From Ferruginibacter sp. (GTDB lineage: Bacteria; Bacteroidota; Bacteroidia; Chitinophagales; Chitinophagaceae), in NCBI GenBank assembly GCA_025362765.1, contig JANYFI010000521.1, positions 1 through 8,000 of the forward strand: a stretch of DNA of 8,000 bases. Direction: 5' to 3'. A program made the position numbers and the translations under genes. Positions within the stretch are counted from its first letter, which is position 1; the number at the start of each line of letters is the position of its first letter. This document shows, one piece after another, positions 1 through 5,922 of this stretch. The notes below the pieces were generated by a model. The model did no database searches. It was not told the origin of the DNA and saw only the letters and a list, made by a program, of their open reading frames with translations.

Positions 1-481
1 CTTTTTCTTTCATCCCCATGGTAAAATCCTTCAACGCTTCCCGGGTCATTTTGGTTACGTCCATTTTTATCAGGTCATAGCTGTCGAGGCTATGGTCTTC
101 CAGTGGATTTATACCCTCTGGGTAATTGGCAAGCCGTAAATTTTTTGCATCAAATCCCTCTATGTTGGCAATGATGATACCACCAGCTTTCAAGCTTTTT
201 AAATTAACTTTCAGGGCAGCCGCATTCATAGCTACCAATACATCACTTGAGTCGCCTGGAGTAAAAATCCGGTCGCTGCTAAATCGCAACTGGTAACCGC
301 TTACACCAGGAACGGTTCCGATTGGGGCACGTATTTCTGCCGGAAAATCAGGAAATGTTGCCAGGTCAATCCCCAGCAGGGCAGTGTTATTGGTAAACTG
401 GCTACCGGTTAATTGCATGCCATCGCCGCTATCGCCTGCAAATTTTATTACTACTTCGGGTAATACCTGTTCTGATCTCAT
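1..481 (-). CDS. korA: 2-oxoacid:ferredoxin oxidoreductase subunit alpha, N-terminal part (KorA-like, cut by left edge)
   Basis: The first 160 codons of a minus-strand gene begin at an ATG at 481 and stay open to the left edge, so the gene is partial. The translation carries the gamma-domain signature of 2-oxoacid:acceptor oxidoreductases: a glycine-rich GDSGDGMQLTGSQF stretch (residues 17-29), then FPDFPAEIRAP and GTVPGVSGYQ (about 44-63). In fused alpha/gamma KorA proteins this domain comes before the pyrimidine-binding domain, which here would lie outside the window. The family makes a cytosolic enzyme that oxidatively decarboxylates 2-oxoglutarate (or another 2-oxoacid) to the acyl-CoA and reduces ferredoxin, with a beta subunit that binds thiamine diphosphate. 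The beta subunit gene would be expected just downstream, to the left of this window. Substrate choice (2-oxoglutarate or pyruvate) cannot be decided from this domain. The family call is firm and the symbol less so. Confidence 0.88.
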   Translation of the reverse strand, partial: MRSEQVLPEVVIKFAGDSGDGMQLTGSQFTNNTALLGIDLATFPDFPAEIRAPIGTVPGVSGYQLRFSSDRIFTPGDSSDVLVAMNAAALKVNLKSLKAGGIIIANIEGFDAKNLRLANYPEGINPLEDHSLDSYDLIKMDVTKMTREALKDFTMGMKEK

Positions 482-552
482 ATGTTTTTATAAATTACTG
501 CAAGTTACTATCATTTCTATTTGTGCCAAGGGGCATATTGATCTTTTTTGAG

Positions 553-576
553 GCAGCAAAGAGGAAGAATTGCTGC
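553..576. repeat. Inverted repeat in the korA/BI-1 divergent spacer
   Basis: GCAGCAA (553-559) and TTGCTGC (570-576) form perfect 7-bp arms around a 10-base loop. The same GCAGCAA heptamer recurs at 624-630. The site lies about 75-95 bases upstream of the korA start, so it could be an operator or a leader hairpin for that gene, or chance. No other structure is clear in the 482-757 spacer, which carries no convincing open reading frame. Confidence 0.3.
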
Positions 577-708
577 GAAATTAATGATTTCATCAACGCT
601 GATTGTAAAAAACTATTGGGAATGCAGCAATATTTTTGAACTTTTCGAAAATCAATTACTGCCTTGATTTAAGATAAAATTTAACAGCGCCGCAATAAAT
701 GAAATGTA

Positions 709-737
709 TTGGCTGTTAATAAATTCAAGTAATTTTA
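709..737 (+). promoter_or_regulatory. Candidate Bacteroidota-type promoter for the Bax inhibitor-1 gene
   Basis: TAATTTTA at 730-737 matches five of the six fixed positions of the Bacteroidota -7 element (TAnnTTTG). A TTGG at 709-712 lies 17 bases upstream in the -33 position. The element ends 20 bases before the ATG at 758. The fit is imperfect and the spacing slightly short, so this is a suggestion only. Confidence 0.35.
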
Positions 738-757
738 CATCCTAAAAAATATAAATC

Positions 758-1513
758 ATGTCTTTATTCAAATCGGGAAATCCTGCATTATCGGAGAAAA
801 ATTTTCAAACTGTATTTGTGGGCGGCAGCAGCGAAACGATGACGCTGAGAGGCACCTTAAATAAGTTTGGCTTTATGTTGATAATGTTGATGGGTTCTGC
901 ATTTTATTCGTGGAAAGAATTTTCAAGGGGGCAGGATGTGCAATCACTTATCTGGATTGGTCTTATTGGAGGACTGATCACGGCGTTCGTAATTATTTTC
1001 AAAAAAGAATGGGCTGGTTACCTGGCTCCGCTATATGCCCTAATGGAAGGGCTATTTTTAGGCGCTATCTCTGCTATGTACAATGATGCTTTTGCAGCCA
1101 AGGCACCTAATATTGTGATGAATGCAGTGGGACTTACATTTGGAACTGCCATTGCGATGTACCTTTTGTACAGCTTTAAAATTATTCGGGCAACAGAAAA
1201 ATTTAAGTCGGTTGTTTTTACTGCGACTGCAGGTATTGCGATTTTTTATTTAATTACCATGGTGCTAAGAATGTTTAATGTAGATGTTGCTTTTTTACAT
1301 GAGGGATCTCTGATGGGTATTGGATTTTCACTGGTGGTAGTGGTGATTGCCGCACTAAACCTTATAATGGATTTTGACATGATTGAGCAGGGAACTGCTG
1401 CCGGAGCACCCAAATATATGGAGTGGTACGGAGCGTTTGGTTTGATGGTAACCATTGTTTGGTTATACCTGGAAATACTGCGGCTGCTTTCAAAGTTGAG
1501 TAGCAGAAAATAA
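758..1513 (+). CDS. Bax inhibitor-1/YccA family membrane protein
   Basis: A 251-residue, strongly hydrophobic protein with about seven predicted membrane helices (roughly 33-52, 62-81, 85-107, 118-139, 150-171, 184-205, 222-245). Its polar N-terminus begins SLFKSGNPAL, typical of the bacterial Bax-inhibitor-1-like subfamily that opens with an NPxL-type motif. The sixth helix ends in NLIMDFDMIEQG (201-212); the clustered acidic residues D205, D207 and E210 sit where the family keeps its conserved acidic positions. Studied members are inner-membrane proteins linked to pH-sensitive calcium leak and to membrane-protein quality control; the role here is unknown. The ATG at 758 gives the expected N-terminus and full family length. 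The gene stands alone, divergent from korA, and ends 17 bases before a strong terminator. Confidence 0.9.
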   Translation: MSLFKSGNPALSEKNFQTVFVGGSSETMTLRGTLNKFGFMLIMLMGSAFYSWKEFSRGQDVQSLIWIGLIGGLITAFVIIFKKEWAGYLAPLYALMEGLFLGAISAMYNDAFAAKAPNIVMNAVGLTFGTAIAMYLLYSFKIIRATEKFKSVVFTATAGIAIFYLITMVLRMFNVDVAFLHEGSLMGIGFSLVVVVIAALNLIMDFDMIEQGTAAGAPKYMEWYGAFGLMVTIVWLYLEILRLLSKLSSRK

Positions 1514-1530
1514 TAATCTTTTTATACAAT

Positions 1531-1560
1531 AAAAGCCGCTTCGTTATTGAAGCGGCTTTT
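1531..1560. terminator. Strong hairpin terminator, probably bidirectional
   Basis: AAAAGCCGCTTC (1531-1542) pairs perfectly over 12 bp with GAAGCGGCTTTT (1549-1560) around a GTTATT loop. Reading plus, the right arm ends in four T and continues TTATT, which fits an intrinsic terminator for the Bax inhibitor gene. Reading minus, the arm also ends in TTTT, and the hairpin starts three bases after the arsC stop at 1564, so it can serve both convergent genes. Confidence 0.9.
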
Positions 1561-1563
1561 TTA

Positions 1564-1947
1564 TTAAAGCCCGTTTATTAATTCCGTTACTTTTCCTTTT
1601 ATAAAATCCCTCTCTTCATTGAATTGCTGCGGTTCCATGTGTTTGGGGTTAGGTATCTGCCAGTCGATGAATTGTTTGGCGGGCATCCACGGGCAGGCAT
1701 CTCCGCAGCCCATCGTTACTACCGCATCAAAGGGTGCAAAGGCTTTCCTCTAAACTTTTGCTGTCGTGCATAGCTAAATCATACCCGAGTTCTTTCATCG
1801 CTGCAATGGCTTTAGGGTTTACAATGCCACTTGGTTTACGCCTGCACTGTAGGCATCCACTTTTTCGCCACCAATGATTTTTGCAAAGGCCAGGCTCATT
1901 TGCGAGCGATTGCTGTTTTCGATGCAAACAAACAATAGTTTCTTTAT
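1564..1947 (-). pseudogene. arsC: Arsenate reductase (thioredoxin-type, low-molecular-weight phosphatase fold), frameshifted
   Basis: Three pieces in two frames rebuild one ArsC. Piece one (about 1947-1840) reads KKLLFVCIENSNRSQMSLAF and on to YSAG, with the CX5R-type phosphate loop C-IENSN-R. The reading then drops one base near 1838-1839, where a residue such as the Ser of SAGSKPSG would be expected. Piece two (1837-1742) reads KPSGIVNPKAIAAMKELGYD and on to SLEES. One extra base near 1741 restores the first frame, and piece three reads FAPFDAVVTMGCGDACPWMP to the stop at 1564, including the TMGCGDACP motif with the later catalytic cysteines. The expected initiator is ATA (1945-1947) rather than ATG; TTG at 1933-1935 is an alternative. 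Six bases separate it from the arsR stop, so the two were one operon. Intact family members reduce arsenate to arsenite using thioredoxin. Recent decay and sequencing error are both possible. Confidence 0.85.
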
Positions 1948-1953
1948 TTTAAG

Positions 1954-2289
1954 TTAACAACAAGATTTTTGATTCTTAATTTTTAGATTGGTAAATAGCA
2001 GGCTAAACTCCTGGTTAAACTTTTCAAAAACTTTCCAATTAATGCAATAGCAGCTGCGTGGTCCATCTACACTGCCATTGATAAGCCCTGCCTCTTTTAA
2101 TTCTTTCAGGTGCTGCGATACGGTAGATTGTGCCAGGGGTAATACTTTTACTATTTCACCACAGATACATTCATTGTGTTTTGCCAATACTTTTAAAATG
2201 GCAATGCGTGCAGGATGAGCCAGTGCTTTGGAAAAATTTGCAAGGTCCTGTTCTTTTTGGGTAAAAGCTTCTTTTTTGTGCACTGCCAT
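1954..2289 (-). CDS. arsR: ArsR/SmtB-family metalloid-responsive repressor
   Basis: A 111-residue winged-helix regulator. Residues 14-50 carry the [14 protein letters not shown] helix typical of the family, and residues 52-68 ([17 protein letters not shown]) are the recognition helix, followed by a wing at about 70-83. Cysteines C41 and C43 in ECICGEI occupy the place of the classical ELCVCDL metal-binding motif in helix 3. Further cysteines are C80 and C82 in the wing and a terminal CC (110-111); some arsenite sensors use C-terminal cysteines, so the exact site is uncertain. By family knowledge the dimer represses its own operon and leaves DNA on binding arsenite, antimonite or another thiophilic metal. 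The reductase gene directly downstream supports arsenic. A perfect inverted repeat lies 65 bases upstream. The start at 2289 gives normal length. Confidence 0.9.
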   Translation of the reverse strand: MAVHKKEAFTQKEQDLANFSKALAHPARIAILKVLAKHNECICGEIVKVLPLAQSTVSQHLKELKEAGLINGSVDGPRSCYCINWKVFEKFNQEFSLLFTNLKIKNQKSCC

Positions 2290-2353
2290 TATCGTATTTT
2301 ACCGATTAGTTTAGTTATTAAATAAGGCGGCTGGATCGCCTGTATTTATTTTA

Positions 2354-2371
2354 TATCGCAAATATGCGATA
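2354..2371. promoter_or_regulatory. ArsR operator, perfect inverted repeat
   Basis: TATCGCA (2354-2360), a 4-base spacer AATA, then TGCGATA (2365-2371) make perfect 7-bp arms. Position (upstream of arsR, overlapping its likely -7 element) and shape fit autorepression by the ArsR dimer. Inferred from sequence only. Confidence 0.7.
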
Positions 2372-2391
2372 AGAAAATTCAAAATTTCAAA
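2359..2391 (-). promoter_or_regulatory. Candidate arsR promoter embedded in the operator
   Basis: On the minus strand CATATTTG (2359-2366) matches five of six fixed positions of the Bacteroidota -7 element, and TTTG (2388-2391) lies 21 bases upstream as the -33 element. The -7 box falls inside the inverted repeat, so bound repressor would block it. The leader to the arsR ATG is about 65-70 bases. Confidence 0.5.
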
Positions 2392-2420
2392 TAAAAAAGC
2401 CACCTTTTTTGGGTGGCTTT
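2391..2420 (-). terminator. Intrinsic terminator of the AIM24-family gene
   Basis: On the minus strand AAAGCCACC (2420-2412) pairs with GGTGGCTTT (2404-2396) over 9 bp, with a 7-base loop, and runs into a T-rich tail TTTTTTAT. It lies about 20 bases after the stop at 2440. The tail abuts the -33 element of the arsR promoter, so one transcription unit ends where the next begins. Confidence 0.85.
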
Positions 2421-2439
2421 AATAAATATGTAGGATTGT

Positions 2440-3237
2440 TTATTCCCTTCCATCGAGCAAATTGCCCAGGCCACCTAAAATACTGCCTTCTTCTTTTCTG
2501 CCTCCCATTTGCGGCGCATACCTGATGAGCCTGCCTGCAAGCCTGCTGATGGGCAATGATTGCAACCATACTTTTCCCGGCCCGGTCATTATAGCAAAAT
2601 ACAATCCTTCACCGCCAAACATCCAGTTTTTAATACCTCTTATAAATTCTATATCAAAATCTATCCCGGGTGTATAAGCCACCACACAACCGGTATCTAC
2701 TTTTAAAATTTCGCCGGGTGCCAGTGTTTTTTCAATAATATATCCTCCTGCATGTGCAAAAGCCAGGCCGTCACCTTCCAGCTTTTCCATAATAAAACCT
2801 TCTCCCCCAAAAATGCCGGTACCCAATCTTTTTTGAAACTCAATACCAATGCTTACCCCTTTTGCAGCACATAAAAATGCATCTTTCTGTGCAATGATCT
2901 TTCCACCCAGTTCTTTAAGATCGAACACAATTATTTTTCCTGTGTACGGAGCCGCAAAACTTACTTTCTTTTTTCCCTGGCCAACATTTGTAAAGGCTGT
3001 CATAAACAAACTTTCACCTACCAGCAATCGCTTGCCTGCACTGAATAATTTTCCAATCAGGCTATTGTCCTGCTGTTGGCTGCCGTCACCAAAAATGGTT
3101 TGCATTTCAATGCCGTTTTCCATCATCATAAAGGCACCACTTTCTGCAACAGCCGTTTCATTTGGGTCCAGTTCAATTTCTACAAACTGTAATTCTTCCC
3201 CGTAAATTTTGTAGTCAATTTCGTGATTTGAAATCAT
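2440..3237 (-). CDS. AIM24/TIGR00266-family protein
   Basis: A 265-residue protein of the AIM24 (TIGR00266, PF01987) family, a beta-rich fold related to tryptophan RNA-binding attenuator-like sheets. Visible family traits are AVAESGAFMMMENGIEM (29-45), LVGESLFMTAFTN (72-84), the repeated glycine motifs IFGGEGFIM (142-150) and MFGGEGLYFA (206-215), and TGPGKVWLQSLPI (218-230). No signal peptide or membrane helix is evident. Bacterial members have no established reaction; the yeast namesake is a mitochondrial inner-membrane organiser, but transferring that role would be speculation. An upstream in-frame ATG at 3279 would add 14 residues (MLLLSAVYLYNKKD), but it precedes the likely -7 element, so ATG at 3237 is preferred. 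The C-terminus is glycine-rich (GSILGGLGNLLDG). It is flanked by its own promoter and terminator and is probably monocistronic. Confidence 0.87.
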   Translation of the reverse strand: MISNHEIDYKIYGEELQFVEIELDPNETAVAESGAFMMMENGIEMQTIFGDGSQQQDNSLIGKLFSAGKRLLVGESLFMTAFTNVGQGKKKVSFAAPYTGKIIVFDLKELGGKIIAQKDAFLCAAKGVSIGIEFQKRLGTGIFGGEGFIMEKLEGDGLAFAHAGGYIIEKTLAPGEILKVDTGCVVAYTPGIDFDIEFIRGIKNWMFGGEGLYFAIMTGPGKVWLQSLPISRLAGRLIRYAPQMGGRKEEGSILGGLGNLLDGRE

Positions 3238-3250
3238 GTCTTTTTTATTA

Positions 3251-3280
3251 TAAAGATACACAGCAGACAACAATAGCAAA
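3251..3280 (-). promoter_or_regulatory. Candidate promoter of the AIM24-family gene
   Basis: On the minus strand TTTG (3277-3280) is followed after 18 bases by TATCTTTA (3251-3258), which matches five of six fixed positions of TAnnTTTG. It lies 13 bases before the ATG at 3237 and argues against starting at 3279. Confidence 0.45.
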
Positions 3281-3379
3281 CTACCACCGGAAAGGATTTT
3301 TTACCGCTGTTAAAAATTTATTTTTTCGATGATACCATTGTGGTTTTCCGCACTGATCCCCGAATTCAATGGCCGCAGG

Positions 3380-3763
3380 TTAAACTACGTCAGTGGTTTT
3401 GTCGCCATACACTTTGTAATAATTAATGTAAGAAACAATTAACACCGCCAATATAATCAGCGGGAAAAAAGTGATGGCTTTTAAACCTTCTACGGCCCAG
3501 GTGCTGATAAATGCGGATAGTAATTCGATAACAAATCCCGCATAGGCCCACTCCTTTATGCGGGCAGGAATCTGAGGAATAATCAATACCAACGCCCCGG
3601 CTACTTTAAAGACTGCGAGCATTACGCCAAAATATGGTGGGTAGCCTAAATGCCTTATACCTTCCTTCGCCATTTCAGTTTGGGAAGTGAATGCGGACAT
3701 TACACCCTCAAATAAAAAAATCAGCGTTGTGCTTACCCAAAAAATGATTTTTGCAGATTTCAT
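3380..3763 (-). CDS. DoxX-like small integral membrane protein
   Basis: A 127-residue protein with four predicted membrane helices at about 5-24, 44-63, 71-91 and 96-114. The pattern FEGVMSAF in helix 1, then HLGYPPYFGVMLAVFKVAGALVLIIP and KEWAYAGF, is characteristic of the DoxX-like family (DoxX_3 type). Relatives are loosely associated with quinone or thiosulfate oxidation or with membrane redox stress, but for this short subgroup no substrate is established. The gene is the last of a closely packed minus-strand run: it starts 22 bases after the PhnB-like gene, without a visible terminator between them, so co-transcription is likely. Its stop at 3380 is followed by about 100 bases without a convincing terminator or gene before the AIM24 promoter. 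Confidence 0.82.
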   Translation of the reverse strand: MKSAKIIFWVSTTLIFLFEGVMSAFTSQTEMAKEGIRHLGYPPYFGVMLAVFKVAGALVLIIPQIPARIKEWAYAGFVIELLSAFISTWAVEGLKAITFFPLIILAVLIVSYINYYKVYGDKTTDVV

Positions 3764-3785
3764 GTTGTGTTGTTTTTAATTGATT

Positions 3786-4205
3786 TTAAAGAGATTGATT
3801 TTTATCGAATTTAAGCAACCAATGGTTGCCGAATTTATCCGTAAGATCACCAAACATTGCCCCCCAGAAATTGTGTGTCAGCGTATGTGTGGCTTTACCA
3901 CCTGCGGATAGTTTTTTATAATAAATTTTGATAGAAGCCTCGCTGTTGCAGGCAAGCATTAGCGAAACTGTATTTCCTTTTAAAATGCCTTGCTCACTCA
4001 CCATGTCGGAACCCATCAGCACAAGCTGATCACCCCTAAGCTGTGCGTGTAAAATATACTTTTTCATTTTCGAAGGTATTTTTTGGGTCATTGGTGCGTC
4101 TCCGATTGTTTGTATTTTCAATTCTCCCCCTAAAACATCTTTATAAAAGTTCATTGCTTCCCGACAATTGCCACTAAAGGTTAAATATGGATTTATCTGC
4201 GGCAT
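3786..4205 (-). CDS. PhnB-like VOC-superfamily protein
   Basis: A 139-residue single-domain protein of the vicinal-oxygen-chelate fold, PhnB/YjdN type. It opens with the hallmark INPYLTFSGNCREAMNFYKD (4-23), continues LGGELKIQTIGDAPM (25-39), has ILHAQLRGDQLVLMGSD (51-67) where the family's beta strand carries a histidine, and ends MFGDLTDKFGNHWLLKF (117-133). Substrate and metal dependence of this subgroup are unknown; relatives are annotated as glyoxalase/bleomycin-resistance-like or 3-demethylubiquinone-methyltransferase-like without direct evidence. The open frame extends back to an ATG at 4286, but those 27 extra residues overlap the neighbouring gene and do not resemble the family, so ATG at 4205 is chosen. 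It lies 50 bases downstream of the 73-aa gene and 22 bases upstream of the DoxX-like gene. Confidence 0.86.
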   Translation of the reverse strand: MPQINPYLTFSGNCREAMNFYKDVLGGELKIQTIGDAPMTQKIPSKMKKYILHAQLRGDQLVLMGSDMVSEQGILKGNTVSLMLACNSEASIKIYYKKLSAGGKATHTLTHNFWGAMFGDLTDKFGNHWLLKFDKNQSL

Positions 4206-4255
4206 AAAATTTTGTATAATGTGTAATAGGGCTAACGTTATGGCTTGCTGAATAA

Positions 4256-4477
4256 CTAATCTCCTGTTAAAACTTTCGTCATACAACCTTTAGTCTTTAG
4301 CCAGGAAGCGAATTGTATACACTCAAAATTTCCATTCCCGTACACGATTCTTAAAATATTGTCACAATCTGCAAGATCAAAATTTGCCCTGTAGCCGCTA
4401 AAGGTTGAATGGATTTCTTCAACTAGTTCCTTCACTTTTTTTTCGCAACTGATATCGGTGCTGAATACTTCTATCAT
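4256..4477 (-). CDS. Small conserved-looking protein, HMA-like fold suspected
   Basis: A 73-residue soluble protein whose composition and order suggest beta-alpha-beta-beta-alpha-beta: IEVFSTDI, then the helix CEKKVKELVEEIHSTF (11-26), GYRANFDL, the motif DCDNILRIVYG (37-47), a second helix at about 51-63, and a closing strand MTKVL. Short Bacteroidota proteins with an NFDLxDCDxILRI stretch and this length are familiar to me as hypothetical proteins. The predicted topology resembles heavy-metal-associated domains, but there is no CxxC metal motif; cysteines are isolated at 11, 38, 53 and 65. The function is unknown and the fold is inference. ATG at 4477 gives a natural N-terminus. It sits between DUF1801 (59 bases upstream) and the PhnB-like gene (50 bases downstream) in the same orientation. 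Confidence 0.7.
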   Translation of the reverse strand: MIEVFSTDISCEKKVKELVEEIHSTFSGYRANFDLADCDNILRIVYGNGNFECIQFASWLKTKGCMTKVLTGD

Positions 4478-4536
4478 GGAATAAATTTTACCTGATGCAA
4501 TGGGCTAAAGTATAATTTCCGGTGCGTGGCTTTTTT

Positions 4537-4902
4537 TTATTTTTTTATTTTTTCCAGGTTTTCTTTCATCCGGGCTTTTACAATTTTTTTTATCAATGCA
4601 ACAGGTAATGGTTTACCTGTTGGAAAGCAAATGGTTCCTTTTGACGTACTGTATGATTGTAGTTCTTCTTTAAACTGGTCCACGGTGCTTGAATTCCACG
4701 GATACAATCCATAGTGATCTTTGGCCGCCGCAAAACCAGCCAGCATGCCGTGGTATTTATATGCCGGCATGGAATAACTGATTACTTCTGCTGCATCAGG
4801 TGCGGTCGTTTTAATTAGCTCCCGTAATTTTTGGAGTGTGGCCTGCCTGTTTTCCGGCTGACTGGCAATGTAGTCATCAACATTTTTTGGAGTAAATTTC
4901 AT
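4537..4902 (-). CDS. DUF1801 / YdhG-like protein
   Basis: A 121-residue protein of the DUF1801 family (YdhG type, often annotated as an iron chaperone because of a frataxin-like fold). Diagnostic stretches are the N-terminal helix VDDYIASQPENRQATLQKLREL (8-29, Bacteroidota members share the DxYIxxxP pattern), ISYSMPAYKYHG (41-52), the HYGLYP turn (63-68), and KGTICFPTGKPLPVALIKKIVKAR (88-111). The C-terminus is lysine-rich (ENLEKIKK). No enzyme activity is established for the family, and the iron-binding role is not shown for this protein. It starts 48 bases after the VOC-SRPBCC stop in the same orientation, consistent with an operon. The stop lies in a poly-T/A tract (plus-strand T run around 4531-4553), so the last codons would be sensitive to sequencing slips. 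Confidence 0.86.
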   Translation of the reverse strand: MKFTPKNVDDYIASQPENRQATLQKLRELIKTTAPDAAEVISYSMPAYKYHGMLAGFAAAKDHYGLYPWNSSTVDQFKEELQSYSTSKGTICFPTGKPLPVALIKKIVKARMKENLEKIKK

Positions 4903-4950
4903 TTTGGCTGTATTATATTTTACAAATTTTAGTTAGTAAATATCCGTATG

Positions 4951-5790
4951 TTAATTGCCTTCTATATACTTTTTAAAATTATCCAGTATGGCCTGCCAGC
5001 CGTCGCGTTGCACATTGGCGGAATTCATATCCTCAGTTTCAAAAGTTTCAGTTACAGTAGATTTGTTGCCGGTTTGACTGAACGTAATTTTTACATGCCT
5101 GCCATCAGCTATATCGTATTCGATGGTGTCGTATTTTTTTACTTCTGTGTAAGTGCCTTCAAAATCAAAACCCGCGCTGCCATCTTTAGCTTCCATCCTT
5201 GTTAAGAAATTTCCGCCCTGCCGCAAATCATTTGCAACAATAGGTGCCTGCCAGTCATCTGATGCAAAATACCAGTTTTTGATGTGATTGGATTCTGTAA
5301 AATAATTCCATGTTTTTTCGACAGGTGCGTCAACTGTAATTGACACAGTCACTGCAGCTTTAACAACAGCCTGTTTTTCCCTCATCTCTTTCGGTATGGC
5401 GGGTTCATCCATATAGCCTATTTCCCACTGGTGGCCATCCAGGTCGGCAAAACTATGCTGGTACATCCAGCCGTGGTCTGCTGCTTCCGCATATATTTTT
5501 CCGCCCGCTGCTGTTGCTTTGGTCACCAGGTCAATTACCTGGTCCTTGCTTTCAGCGTCAAGGGCAATCAGCACTTCAGTGGTAGTATGCGCATCGGCAA
5601 TTTCTTTTTTTGTAAAATCCTTAAAACGGGTTTCTGTTAACAGCATGGCAAAAATATTTTCGCCAATAATCATACAGGTGGCTGTATCATCAGTAAACAT
5701 TGGGTTAAAAGTAAATCCGAGTTGCGTAAAAAAGGCAATTGATCTCACAAGATCTTTAACCGGCAGGTTAACAAAAATTTTAGTCGCCAT
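4951..5790 (-). CDS. Fused VOC (glyoxalase-like) and SRPBCC/AHSA1 protein
   Basis: A 279-residue two-domain protein. Residues 1-128 are a VOC domain: KIFVNLPVKDLVRSIAFFTQ (4-23), LGFTFNP, ATCMIIGENIFAMLLTE (37-53), and SFADLDGHQWEIGYMD (113-128) with the typical closing strand. A linker of about 16 residues (EPAIPKEMREKQ...) joins it to an SRPBCC/AHSA1 domain (about 145-279) containing VTVSITVDAPVEKTWNYFT, HIKNWYFASDDW, NDLRQGGNFLTRMEAKDGS, GFDFEGTYTEV and QRDGWQAILDNFKKYIE. Both parts look complete, and stand-alone homologues of each are usually about 130-145 aa, so this is a true-looking fusion without an internal stop. SRPBCC domains bind hydrophobic ligands and VOC domains often bind metals or small electrophiles; the substrate is unknown. 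It is the first gene of the minus-strand run. The ATG at 5790 suits the VOC N-terminus. Confidence 0.88.
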   Translation of the reverse strand: MATKIFVNLPVKDLVRSIAFFTQLGFTFNPMFTDDTATCMIIGENIFAMLLTETRFKDFTKKEIADAHTTTEVLIALDAESKDQVIDLVTKATAAGGKIYAEAADHGWMYQHSFADLDGHQWEIGYMDEPAIPKEMREKQAVVKAAVTVSITVDAPVEKTWNYFTESNHIKNWYFASDDWQAPIVANDLRQGGNFLTRMEAKDGSAGFDFEGTYTEVKKYDTIEYDIADGRHVKITFSQTGNKSTVTETFETEDMNSANVQRDGWQAILDNFKKYIEGN

Positions 5791-5832
5791 GATTGTTGAG
5801 TTGGATGGTGAACGGTAGTATTAATTTCTTTA

Positions 5833-5863
5833 CAAAGAAGCAATATGATGTCTATACATTCAA
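5833..5863 (-). promoter_or_regulatory. Weak candidate promoter for the VOC-SRPBCC run
   Basis: On the minus strand TTG (5861-5863) is followed after 20 bases by CTTCTTTG (5833-5840), which keeps TTTG but not the leading TA of the -7 element. It overlaps a small inverted repeat, TTCTTT-AC-AAAGAA (5826-5839), which could be an operator. The spacing is good but the -7 match is poor. Confidence 0.25.
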
Positions 5864-5922
5864 GTGCGAAAAAGACAATTTGGAGGGCCGAATGCGACAA
5901 TTAAACTCTTTATATTTGGTAA

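Noticed and set aside
1727..1927. 66-codon minus-strand frame as a separate gene
   Set aside because: Only its middle part is meaningful; it is the shifted central piece of arsC, and its N-terminus is out-of-frame reading of the arsC start.
3238..3279. Upstream ATG at 3279 for the AIM24-family gene
   Set aside because: The 14 extra residues are not family-like and the probable -7 element lies inside them, so ATG at 3237 is preferred.
3335..3372. CCATTG/CAATGG inverted repeat after the DoxX-like gene as a terminator
   Set aside because: Only 6 bp with a 26-base loop and no adjacent T-tract; too weak to call.
4206..4286. 27-residue N-terminal extension of the PhnB-like protein
   Set aside because: It overlaps the 3' end of the 73-aa gene, and the family hallmark INPYL starts right after the ATG at 4205.
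4531..4553. Poly-T tract near the DUF1801 stop as a terminator
   Set aside because: On the coding (minus) strand it is poly-A within the last codons and has no hairpin before it.
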